Part shown: positions 43,892 to 52,900 of the stretch, one piece after another | Layout of the letters: the number at the start of each line of letters is the position of its first letter | How positions within the stretch are numbered: the stretch's first letter is position 1 | Assembly (NCBI RefSeq): GCF_004843725.1 | Contig: NZ_CP039451.1 | Coordinates: forward strand, 2,672,001-2,736,000 | Direction: 5' to 3' | DNA: 64,000 nucleotides | DNA from: Psychroserpens sp. NJDZ02 | GTDB taxonomy: Bacteria; Bacteroidota; Bacteroidia; Flavobacteriales; Flavobacteriaceae | Notes under the pieces: generated by a model | What the model was told of the DNA's origin: nothing | What the model saw: only the letters and a program-made list of their open reading frames with translations | Database searches by the model: none | Program-made: the position numbers and the translations under genes

Positions 43892-45746
43892 GTGTGCCCA
43901 GCATGGGCATCTTTTTATTTACCTAAAGGTAGATAATTAATCTAGAGGGTGCAAGTCCCTTATGCGCAGGAGTAACGTCTTGAAGCATTAGTAAGTCGCA
44001 AGGGTGAAAACCGTGAGGTTTTATCTGAAGGAAGCGAGACTACAAAACTCGGTACTGACGAACAGAAATCGTATACAGAGGCATAGTTATTCGGGTAAGC
44101 AAGCACATCATTGTAACGCCCAAACAGTAACAAAAGGGTAACTATGTAGATACGGCAGTGATTGAGTGAAAGAAGATGCCATTACCTGGGGAGGTCTCCA
44201 AAGTTACGAGTTGACTATATGGAGAAGTCAGCAGAAGTCATAGTACTTACAGGAAACGAGTTGAGGCAATACCTCAGAAGGTCTCACAAGTAAGGAAGGA
44301 CTGAACATTAAATTACGTTGTCATTCAATTAGGATGCTTAGCTAGCCTAGTTTTAGAGCAACAGGAGTACACGTATTATTAACCCTATGATTGAAAATGT
44401 ATTAGCAGCAACAAACCTTTATAAAGCAACACGACAAGTGGAGCGCAATAAAGGTGCGAGCGGTGTAGATGGTATGAAAACAACGAGGCTTTCTAAATAT
44501 ATATTAGAAAACCGTTCAATACTACTATCCACCATTCGAGAAAACCGCTATACTCCAAAACCAATATTAGGGGTAACTATTCCAAAAGGAGAAGGTAAAA
44601 CTAGACTTTTAGGAATACCGACGGTAGTAGATAGATGGCTACAACAGGCGGTAAGTCAGCAATTAATGGTTCATTTTGAGTATGATTTTGAACCTGTTAG
44701 TTACGGTTTTCGTCCACAAAATAATATCCAAAAAGCAGTACTACAAGCTCAAAGGTATATCAATTCAGGTTACCAAGATATTGTAGATATTGATTTAAAA
44801 GGATTCTTTGATCAAGTAGACCACTGTATTTTACTGCAACTTATTTACCACAAGGTAAAATGTCCAACCACCTTACGGTTAATCCGAAAATGGCTAAGAG
44901 TTCCCATTTTAATAAATGGAAGACTCAAAAAGCGCAGAAAAGGAATCCCGCAAGGCAGTCCAATAAGTCCCTTATTATCTAATATTATGTTAGATGTATT
45001 GGACAAAGAAATGAAAAGTATGGGCTTGCGTTATGTGCGCTATGCTGACGATTTTAGCGTTTACGCTAAAAGTAAAAGCGAGGCGAAACAAATAGGAAAC
45101 AAACTGTTTGTCTTTTTAAGAGACAGACTTAAATTACCTATAAATAAAGCCAAAAGTGGCCTGCGTAGACCTGTAAATTTTGAGTTACTCGGACATGGTT
45201 TTGTGCCCATTTATAAAAAGGGAGTGAAAGGACAATATGCATTAGTGGTAGCTAAGAACAGTTGGGCAAAGTTTAAACGTAATCTAAAAAGTATCACCAA
45301 GAAAACCAAACCGATGTCGTTGTTAGAACGTCTTGAACGGCTTAACCAAGTCTGCCGAGGCTGGATGACTAATTATCGCTTAACAAACATCTATGCAAAA
45401 AGTAAAAAGCTAGATGAATGGTTAAGAAATCGATTACGCTATTGTATTTGGCACGATTGGAAGAAACTAGAACGCAAGCGTAAAAACTTGATTCAATTAG
45501 GTATAGAGGCAGGACAAGCTTATGCTTGGAGTAGAACAAGAATGGGAGGTTGGGCAGTAGCTCAAAGTCCTATTTTAAAGACTACTATCACAACTTCTAG
45601 GCTTAAACGAAAAGGGTATAAACCTTTGTTAGATTATATTAATAATACGCAAACTTCAATTTGGTGAACCGCCGTATACGAGACCCGTACGTGCGGTGGT
45701 GTGAGAGGCGCACTCCGGCTATTTTAGTCGGAGCCGTCTACTCGAT
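43892..45746 (+). mobile_element. Group II intron with reverse transcriptase
   Basis: The RNA begins GTGTGCCCAGCATGGGCAT, a typical group II 5' end, runs through domain I-III with AGAGGGTGCAAGTCCCTTA and similar conserved segments, carries the maturase gene in domain IV, and ends with domain V (GAACCGCCGTATACGAGACC) and VI to CTACTCGAT at 45746. Both ends agree with the second copy at 56469. The 5' exon is TATACAGTGT; the second copy has TATACGGTGT, so both used nearly the same target. The boundaries may be off by two bases because GT repeats at the 5' end. Confidence 0.88.
44387..45667 (+). CDS. ltrA: Group II intron reverse transcriptase/maturase
   Basis: A 426-residue intron-encoded protein. 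RT domains from about 25 to 290: NKGASGVDGM (RT0), LLGIPTVVDRWLQQAV, YGFRPQNN, DIDLKGFFDQVDH, GIPQGSPISPLLSNIMLD and the catalytic YADD near residue 219. The maturase (X) domain follows (LNQVCRGWMTNYRL), and the C-terminus is GWAVAQSPILKTTI; no HNH endonuclease is present. It helps the intron splice and retrohome, likely into single-stranded DNA. Frame is intact, so this copy may be active and may serve the ORF-less copy in trans. Confidence 0.95.
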   Translation: MIENVLAATNLYKATRQVERNKGASGVDGMKTTRLSKYILENRSILLSTIRENRYTPKPILGVTIPKGEGKTRLLGIPTVVDRWLQQAVSQQLMVHFEYDFEPVSYGFRPQNNIQKAVLQAQRYINSGYQDIVDIDLKGFFDQVDHCILLQLIYHKVKCPTTLRLIRKWLRVPILINGRLKKRRKGIPQGSPISPLLSNIMLDVLDKEMKSMGLRYVRYADDFSVYAKSKSEAKQIGNKLFVFLRDRLKLPINKAKSGLRRPVNFELLGHGFVPIYKKGVKGQYALVVAKNSWAKFKRNLKSITKKTKPMSLLERLERLNQVCRGWMTNYRLTNIYAKSKKLDEWLRNRLRYCIWHDWKKLERKRKNLIQLGIEAGQAYAWSRTRMGGWAVAQSPILKTTITTSRLKRKGYKPLLDYINNTQTSIW

Positions 45747-45941
45747 TGTGCATAGTGCTTTTTACGTACAGCTTGGTTTTCCGATGTTTGTTGTTTAGTT
45801 CAGATGCGAGCGTTGGCAAGACATACTCTTTTACAGTTTTGGCGAAGCTTGGATGATGCGACTGTAAATGTGTATGGCTTAAGCGTTGGCATTTCGGTTA
45901 TCGATTTTTCAATTTAGCACCAAATTTTTACGCAATGTTAC

Positions 45942-47894
45942 TCAATCCCAATTCATTTTCTGTAATCTAACTGCATTTAAAATTGCTAAAAGTGCCACAC
46001 CAACATCAGCAAATACCGCTTCCCACATTGTAGCTAATCCACCTGCTCCTAAAATCAACACAATCACTTTCACTCCAAATGCCAAGCCTATATTCTGCCA
46101 TACGATTTTTCGAGTGGAACGACTTATTTGTATTGCTCTTATAACTTTTGATGGTTGGTCTGTTTGAATAATCACATCTGCGGTTTCAATCGCAACATCA
46201 CTTCCTAATCCACCCATTGCAATTCCAACATCACTTGCTGCCAAAACTGGCGCATCATTTATTCCATCGCCAATAAAAGCAATTTTGTTTTCGGGATTTT
46301 GTTTTAAAATTTCAACTTCATTAAATTTGTCTTCGGGCAATAATCCACCTTTGGCTTGTTTGATATTTAATTCGGATGCAACCTTTTGGGTAATGGAATC
46401 TTTATCGCCCGAAAGCATCATAATAGTTGTTATTCCTATCTTACGTAAATTAATAATTGTTTCTTTTGCATCTTCCTTTAATTCATCTGCAATAACTACA
46501 TAACCAGCAAATTTTTTATCGATAGCAACTAAAACAATCGATTCTACAATAGAGTTGGTTTCTTTTGCGACTTCAATATTATTGGCAGTCATCAAAGTCT
46601 TGTTCCCAACTAAAACAGATTTTCCGTTAACGATTCCTTTCAAACCTTTTCCAGCGATTTCTGAAACTTCGGTTGCATTAAAATCTACGCCATCTGCTTT
46701 GTATTCTAAAATAGCTTTGGCGATAGGATGTGTGGATTGTTCTTCCATTGCCATTAAATACTTCATAAATTCAGTTTCTTCCCAACCGATTGCTTTTACT
46801 TCTTTTATTTTGAAAACGCCTTTTGTAACTGTTCCCGTTTTGTCCATAACCAACGTGTTTATTTTGGTCATTGCATCGAGAAATGAAGCACCTTTAAATA
46901 AAATTCCATTTTTTGAAGCTGCACCCAATCCACCAAAATATCCTAACGGAATTGAGATTACCAACGCACAAGGACACGAAATCACAAGAAAAATCAAGGC
47001 ACGATACAACCAATCTCTAAATACATAATCATCTACAAAAAAGTATGGTAAAAACGTAACTCCAATTGCCAAGAATACAACGATTGGTGTGTAAATTCTT
47101 GCGAATTTTCTAATGAACAATTCCGTTTTCGACTTTCGAGCTGTCGCATTTTGGACCATATCCAGAATTCGGGCAATAGAACTGTCTTTAAATTCTTTAG
47201 TGGTTTCAATTTCAATCACACCATCGAGATTAATACTTCCTGCAAAAACTTTTTCACTTTTGGAAATCGTATTAGGTTTGCTTTCGCCTGTTAAAGCTGC
47301 TGTGTTAAACGAACCTTTATCAGAAAGTAAAATACCATCTAATGGCACTTTTTCGCCAACACGAACTTGAACTTTTTCGCCAATTTCTACAGTCTCAGGA
47401 TTAACAGAAACGTAATCGTTATTACGATATACTATAGCTTCATTTGGTCTTACATCAAGCAAAGCTTTAATATTTGACTTTGCTCTGTTGACTGCTGCAT
47501 TTTGAAACAATTCGCCAACTGCGTAAAATAACATTACCGCAACACCTTCGGGATATTCGCCAATGATAAACGCGCCAATAGTGGCGATTGACATTAAAAA
47601 GAACTCCGTAAAAACATCGCCCTTTTTTATACTATTCCAACCTTCTTTTAAAACTGGAAATCCAACTGGTAAATAAGCGATGCTATACCAAATAATGCGA
47701 ATCCAATCTTTAAAAAATGCAACATCAAAGTAATCTAAAGCAATACCAATAATGAGCATAGAAAAACTTATTATCGCAGGAATATAGGCTTTAAAATTAT
47801 TTGATTCTCCACTATGGTCGTGACCATCATCGTGATTATGCTCTTTTTCAGCACTCGGTTTTATATCTCTTAAATTGAGTTTCTTTTTTTTCAT
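45942..47894 (-). CDS. Heavy-metal P-type ATPase (Zn/Cd/Pb type)
   Basis: A 650-residue P1B ATPase. CPC motif in SCPCALVISIPLG near residue 305, phosphorylation site MDKTGT near 350, TGES in the actuator domain, HP in STHPIAKA and GDGINDAPVLA for the hinge. No CxxC heavy-metal domain; instead a His/Asp-rich start (EHNHDDGHDHSGES) may bind Zn or Cd. It exports divalent soft metals from the cytoplasm. Its ATG overlaps the end of the DUF3703 gene (ATGA). Last gene of the metal operon. Confidence 0.93.
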   Translation of the reverse strand: MKKKKLNLRDIKPSAEKEHNHDDGHDHSGESNNFKAYIPAIISFSMLIIGIALDYFDVAFFKDWIRIIWYSIAYLPVGFPVLKEGWNSIKKGDVFTEFFLMSIATIGAFIIGEYPEGVAVMLFYAVGELFQNAAVNRAKSNIKALLDVRPNEAIVYRNNDYVSVNPETVEIGEKVQVRVGEKVPLDGILLSDKGSFNTAALTGESKPNTISKSEKVFAGSINLDGVIEIETTKEFKDSSIARILDMVQNATARKSKTELFIRKFARIYTPIVVFLAIGVTFLPYFFVDDYVFRDWLYRALIFLVISCPCALVISIPLGYFGGLGAASKNGILFKGASFLDAMTKINTLVMDKTGTVTKGVFKIKEVKAIGWEETEFMKYLMAMEEQSTHPIAKAILEYKADGVDFNATEVSEIAGKGLKGIVNGKSVLVGNKTLMTANNIEVAKETNSIVESIVLVAIDKKFAGYVVIADELKEDAKETIINLRKIGITTIMMLSGDKDSITQKVASELNIKQAKGGLLPEDKFNEVEILKQNPENKIAFIGDGINDAPVLAASDVGIAMGGLGSDVAIETADVIIQTDQPSKVIRAIQISRSTRKIVWQNIGLAFGVKVIVLILGAGGLATMWEAVFADVGVALLAILNAVRLQKMNWD

Positions 47895-48253
47895 TGTGTA
47901 TTCATTAATTGTTCAATATCACTAGGAAATGGTATCTTTTTCAATGGTGGTACATTGGCACCACCAGTATTGCCAAGAGGTACGTGGTTTATAAAAGACT
48001 TCCAACCACCAACAGCCAATCTTAACAGTTGTCCAAATACTTCTTTTATATCTTTTTGCTTCAATCCAAATTTTAACATTAACCAATGCGAATAGGTATG
48101 TTGAATTGGATAAGATTGACCAATTATATGGGTTCTCTCCAAATGATACCAAGCATTACAATAGTCTTGATTAGCTATAGCTATTCTATACAAATCAACC
48201 TCTTTGGAATAGGCAGTTTTTAGATGGTATGGTATTTTAAAATTTAATTTCAC
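47891..48253 (-). CDS. DUF3703 domain protein
   Basis: A 120-residue protein of DUF3703: YHLERTHIIGQSYPIQHTYS is the core motif with two His, then LAVGGWKSFINHVPLGNTGG. The family is always near metal-resistance genes in my knowledge and may bind metal, but its role is not defined. It is coupled to the ATPase (ATGA) and 55 bp after the Fur-type gene. Confidence 0.85.
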   Translation of the reverse strand: MKLNFKIPYHLKTAYSKEVDLYRIAIANQDYCNAWYHLERTHIIGQSYPIQHTYSHWLMLKFGLKQKDIKEVFGQLLRLAVGGWKSFINHVPLGNTGGANVPPLKKIPFPSDIEQLMNTQ

Positions 48254-48308
48254 TTTTTTTTATTTGGAATATAAAAATATCTCTTTAATGGATGCAATGG
48301 AAGTGCAT

Positions 48309-48725
48309 TTATTGACCACTACATTTATCGCAAATACCTTTTACTACCAAATTTATATCTTCGGAAATAAACCCGTTTGGCACTTTAATCTGTGGGATTT
48401 TATGTTCTGTTAAACAAACGGTTTCATTGCAATTATTGCAATGGAAATGTAAATGTAAATCGGTTTCAATTTCGCAATTACAACCTTTTTCGCAAAGTGC
48501 ATATTTGGTAATTCCTGTGCCATCATCTATTTGATGAACGATTGCTTTTTCTTCAAATGTCTTTACCGTTCTGTACAAAGTTGTTCTATCTGCTTTTTCA
48601 AAAGCGTTTTCAATATCGCTTAATGTTACCGCTACTTGCTTTTGTGCAAGAAACTTATAAATAAGTAATCGCATTGCCGTAACTCGTATATCTTTTGACT
48701 CTAATAATTGTTCTATTGTTTGCAT
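48309..48725 (-). CDS. Fur family transcriptional regulator
   Basis: A 138-residue Fur-superfamily protein: winged HTH at about 5-80 (VTLSDIENAFEKADRTTLYRTVKTFEE) and a dimer/metal domain with LHLHFHCNNCNETVCL and a last ICDKCSG, giving two CxxC pairs for a structural zinc. EKGCNCEIETD adds further thiols. Zur, PerR or a metal-excess sensor are all possible. It starts two bases after the CzcB stop, so is part of the operon it may control. Confidence 0.88.
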   Translation of the reverse strand: MQTIEQLLESKDIRVTAMRLLIYKFLAQKQVAVTLSDIENAFEKADRTTLYRTVKTFEEKAIVHQIDDGTGITKYALCEKGCNCEIETDLHLHFHCNNCNETVCLTEHKIPQIKVPNGFISEDINLVVKGICDKCSGQ

Positions 48726-48727
48726 AA

Positions 48728-49933
48728 TTAATGTGCGTGTTCTGCTTCGCCCTTTTTCATTTCTGCAATTAGGTAGTACGCATTGTTATAAGCAAACTTT
48801 GTATTTGTTGCTATTTCTTCGGAAAATTGAATTGCTACCCAATCGCCATCTTTATCTCCCAAAATAACCTCAATTGGTTTAAAACTCCAATCCACATTTT
48901 CTTTTTCAACTGAAAACACATAAAATTTGTCGCCTTCTTTTACAATAGCACTTTCTGGCAATGCCATTGTTTTAGTGCTTTCTGTCTGTATTCTACCTTG
49001 AATGTACATTCCTGGAATTAAATTTCCTTTTTTGTTTTCAATTTCTGCGTGAACGTGAACCGCTTTTGGGTTATCCTCAAAAGTTTTGCTTACTGAATAT
49101 ATTTCTGCACTCAATTCATCATCTTCAATAGATTGTATATTAAAGGTAACTTTTTGACCTTTTTTTACTTTGTAAACGTCTTTTTCAAAAACCATTAAAT
49201 CTGCGTGAACGTGATGCGTATCTACAATTTCAAAGAGTTCGGTTTGTGGTTCAACATATTGTCCTGTTTTCACTTCCACCTTTTGCACATAACCTTCAAT
49301 GGGACTGCGTAATGCCACACGTTGCGCTATCGTACCATTTGCGACTGAATTTGAATTAATATTCAACAATTTTAACTGTGCTGCCATTCCATTAACCATA
49401 GCTTTTGATGCGTCATATTCTGCTTCTGCTTTTTGAAAATTTGCACCAGAGCCTACACCTGCATTATATAATTTTTGTTGTCGTTCATAGTTTTTCTTTA
49501 GAAAAGTGCTGTTGCTATACGCATTCAAATAATCGGTTTGCATTTGTATAATATTGGGATGTGAAAGGTATGCAACAACTTGACCTTTGTTTACTTTGTC
49601 GCCTTCAATCACTTCAATAGAAACCACATTTGCACCAACAACCGAAGTTATGGCAGCTTCATTTTGTGGTGGCACTTCCAAAGTTCCGTTTGCTTCTACA
49701 TAGCCACTCATATTGCGTGAGGTAATGGTGTCAATTTTCATTTTTAAGGCTTCAAATTGTTGTGATGATAACATAACTTCTTCTCCTTCGTGATGTTCTT
49801 CTTTAGGATTAGTACTGGTTTCCTCATCGTGTGCGTGTCCATCTTCTTCATTGTGATTTTCTTTGTTGCCACAAGAGGCAGCTGAAAATGACAATATTAA
49901 AATTGTCAAGATGATATATAGTGTGTTTTTCAT
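48728..49933 (-). CDS. CzcB/CusB periplasmic adaptor of RND metal efflux
   Basis: About 401 residues from the ATG at 49933, which gives a lipoprotein signal (ILSFSAASCGNK); the longer frame starts inside the CzcA gene. A metal-rich start (HNEEDGHAHDEE, HHEGEE) precedes the adaptor: lipoyl/hairpin (EVIEGDKVNKGQVVAYLSHP) and RND beta-barrel (YVQKVEVKTGQYVEPQTELF). It bridges the pump to the outer-membrane factor. Four bases follow the CzcA stop. Confidence 0.92.
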   Translation of the reverse strand: MKNTLYIILTILILSFSAASCGNKENHNEEDGHAHDEETSTNPKEEHHEGEEVMLSSQQFEALKMKIDTITSRNMSGYVEANGTLEVPPQNEAAITSVVGANVVSIEVIEGDKVNKGQVVAYLSHPNIIQMQTDYLNAYSNSTFLKKNYERQQKLYNAGVGSGANFQKAEAEYDASKAMVNGMAAQLKLLNINSNSVANGTIAQRVALRSPIEGYVQKVEVKTGQYVEPQTELFEIVDTHHVHADLMVFEKDVYKVKKGQKVTFNIQSIEDDELSAEIYSVSKTFEDNPKAVHVHAEIENKKGNLIPGMYIQGRIQTESTKTMALPESAIVKEGDKFYVFSVEKENVDWSFKPIEVILGDKDGDWVAIQFSEEIATNTKFAYNNAYYLIAEMKKGEAEHAH

Positions 49934-49937
49934 AGTT

Positions 49938-52900
49938 CTAATTTTTAAAATATTGTAATTCAAAAGTGCTTTCTAAATAATTTGCCAAAGCTGTTTGTGC
50001 TTCAATTTCGCTCTGAATAGCTTCTTTTATAAGTTGTGTAAATGCCGAATAATCAATCTCGCCTTCTTTGTAAGCGAATAATGCGCCTGTTTTTTGGTCT
50101 TTTGTAAGTGGTAATACTTGTTCTTTATAAAAGAGCCACGATGTTTTCCACTTTAGATAGTTTTCTTTGGCTTGAATAAATTTAGATTCAACTTCGTTTT
50201 GTCTGAATTGAATATTAGTTTCGGCAATTTGTTTGTCAATTTTTGCAGTTCTAATATTCGCTTTTGTTGTGCCAGATAGAAATGGAATTGATATACCAGC
50301 TTGATAGGTGTAAAAACCAGAATTACCATTTACGTTTTGCAAACCACCTTGAAGATTGAATTTGGGTAGATTTTCGGCTTTTGCAACTTTGTAATTTGCT
50401 TCTGCTTCATCTATTTGAATTTGCGCAAGGTTATATAAAGGATGTTCTTTTGCATTGAAATCGTTTATATCAATTTCATTAGTGATATCCAATTCGTCTG
50501 GTACGTTATAAAATTCATCCGAAACGAGCCATAGATTCAACTGCTGTAATGCAATTAGATAGTTGCTCTTTGTTTGCAAAAACTTGTTTTGAATTTGTAA
50601 AGCTTGGTTTTTAGCTGCGGAATATTCCAGTTTCGAAATGGCTTCCACTTCATAATTTAATTCCACCGCTTTTTCAAAATTGGTGTAAATGGAATCCAAT
50701 GCTGCATACAGATTATAATTTTGTTTACTCTGAAAGGCATTTGACCACGCTTTTTTAACTTCCAATTCCAATTCTAATTCTGAAAGTTGAAAGGCTTTTT
50801 GCGCTAATAAAATACGCTGCTCCTGTAATTTTCGTTTTGGCGCAATACCAAAGACATCAATATTTGATTGTCCAATACCAACTGTGGTATAAATTCCTGT
50901 TCCATTATTGATTTCTTCGCCACCTGTAAAAATTTGAGTTGTGCCAAAATCATAAGCGGTACCTTTTAATTGTTGCTGTTTTTCAATTTCCAACTGCCTT
51001 TGTTTTAAACTTGGATAGTTTTCTTTTGAAATCTTTACAGCTTCATCCATTGAAACAGTCGGCAACGTATCATTTACTTGTTGTGCATTTCCTGTTATTG
51101 GCAATAAGAACAAAAATGCTACCATTGCAGTAACTGTTACCACTTTTTTATTAGGTCTGAACGTGAACGATTTATTTTCCACCCAATGATATAAAATTGG
51201 TAAAACGAATAAGGTTAATAATGTAGATGTCAACAATCCACCAATAACTACTGTTGCTAAAGGTCGTTGTACTTCTGCGCCTGCTGATGCTGAAATTGCC
51301 ATTGGTAAAAATCCCAAAACATCTGTAAAAGCAGTTAGCATAATAGGTCTTATTCTTCGTTTTGTACCTTCAATAATTCTGTCTTTAAGATTGGTAACGC
51401 CTTCATCTTTTAGCTCGTTTAATCCGCTAATCATTACCAAGCCATTTAAAACAGCAACACCAAACAAGACAATAAAACCGACACCTGCCGAAATGCTGAA
51501 AGGCATATCACGTAACCACAATGCAAAAACACCTCCAATGGTTGCCATTGGGATAGCGATGTAAATCATTAAAGTTTGTGGAAGTGATTTTAGTGCAAAA
51601 TAGATTAACACAAAAATCAACAGTAGCGCAATTGGTACAACGGTTTGTAAACGGTTGCTTGCACGTTCCAAATTTTCAAAAGCACCACCATACCGAATAA
51701 AATATCCTGATGGCAGTTCGAGGTTGGCATCCAGTTTTGATTTAATTTCAGTTACCAACGATTTTACATCACGACCTCTCACGTTAATACCTACGTAGGT
51801 TCTTCGGTTGGTATTATCTCTACTTATTTGCATTGGACCAGCTTTGTAGCTGATGTCTGCAACTTCACGTAGCGGAATTTGAGTTCCTGATGGTAAATTG
51901 ATATACAAATTCTGAACATCTGAAATATCTGTTCGATTTTGAGAATTTAAACGCACCACCAAATCAAAACGTTTTTCGCCTTCAAAAATAACGCCTGCTG
52001 TTCCACCTGCAAATGCAGATTGTACGATTTGGTTTAAAGTATTTATTTGAAGTCCGTATTGTGCTAATTTACTTCGGTTATAGGTAATTGTCATTTGTGG
52101 TAAGCCTGTGGTTGCTTCCGCTTTCATATCGCCAATACCTTCAGTTCCTGCGATTATTTTGGTAATTTCTTCTGCTTTTTGTGACAGTATATTTATATCT
52201 TCTCCATAAATTTTTATGGCAATATCTTCACGGACACCTTCGAGTAATTCATTAAAACGCATTTCTATGGGTTGGGTAAATTCATAGTTTACTCCAGGAA
52301 TTATCTCAACTGCTTTCTTTATTTCTTCAATGAGTTCATCTTTTGTCGAAACAGTAGTCCATTCGCTTTTAGGTTTTAGAATTACAAAAACATCTGCTAA
52401 ATCCATTGGCATTGGGTCGGTTGGAATTTCGGCAACACCAATTTTACTGACTATTTTTTCAACTTCAGGAAATTTCGCTTTTATAATTTGCTCAACTTTA
52501 GTTGTTGTTTCAATCGTTTCTGTAAGTGAACTACCTGGTTTTAAAATAGCGTGAAAAGCAATATCGCCTTCATCAAGTTGTGGTATAAATTCGCCACCCA
52601 TTTTGCTGAACGTAAACAAAGCAATTCCAAAGAGAACTACCGAAATACTTATTATTAGTTTTCCTTTAGATAAAGATTTTTCTAATAAAGGTTGGTATTT
52701 ACGTTCTACCCAATGCACAAATTTATCTCCATAAGATTTTTTATCAGATTTTGGTGCTCGCAGAATTAATGCAGACATCATTGGCACATACGTTAAACAA
52801 AGTACCATTGCGCCAATCATTGCGAAAATGAACGTTAATGCCATTGGCTTGAACATTTTACCTTCAATCCCTTCCAAAGCTAAAATGGGAAGGAATACAA

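Larger units (their letters stand above)
43704..45762. repeat. Imperfect long inverted-repeat element, split by a group II intron
   Basis: Left end ACAACGGTTAGTATAAGAAT, then AGTAAGGGATTAAAAAGCAC (43704-43743), pairs with the right end GTGCCAG-type region read backwards: TTAACCCTTATTATTTTTAT then ACAGTGT at 43865-43891, continued after the intron as TGTGCATAGTGC (45747-45758). Inside, GCCAAATC/GATTTGGC copies form further pairs. With the intron removed this is one element of about 200 bp ending in an inverted repeat. Confidence 0.55.

Noticed and set aside
46555..47028. 157-codon frame antisense to the P-type ATPase
   Set aside because: Shadow of a well-supported gene with clear motifs.
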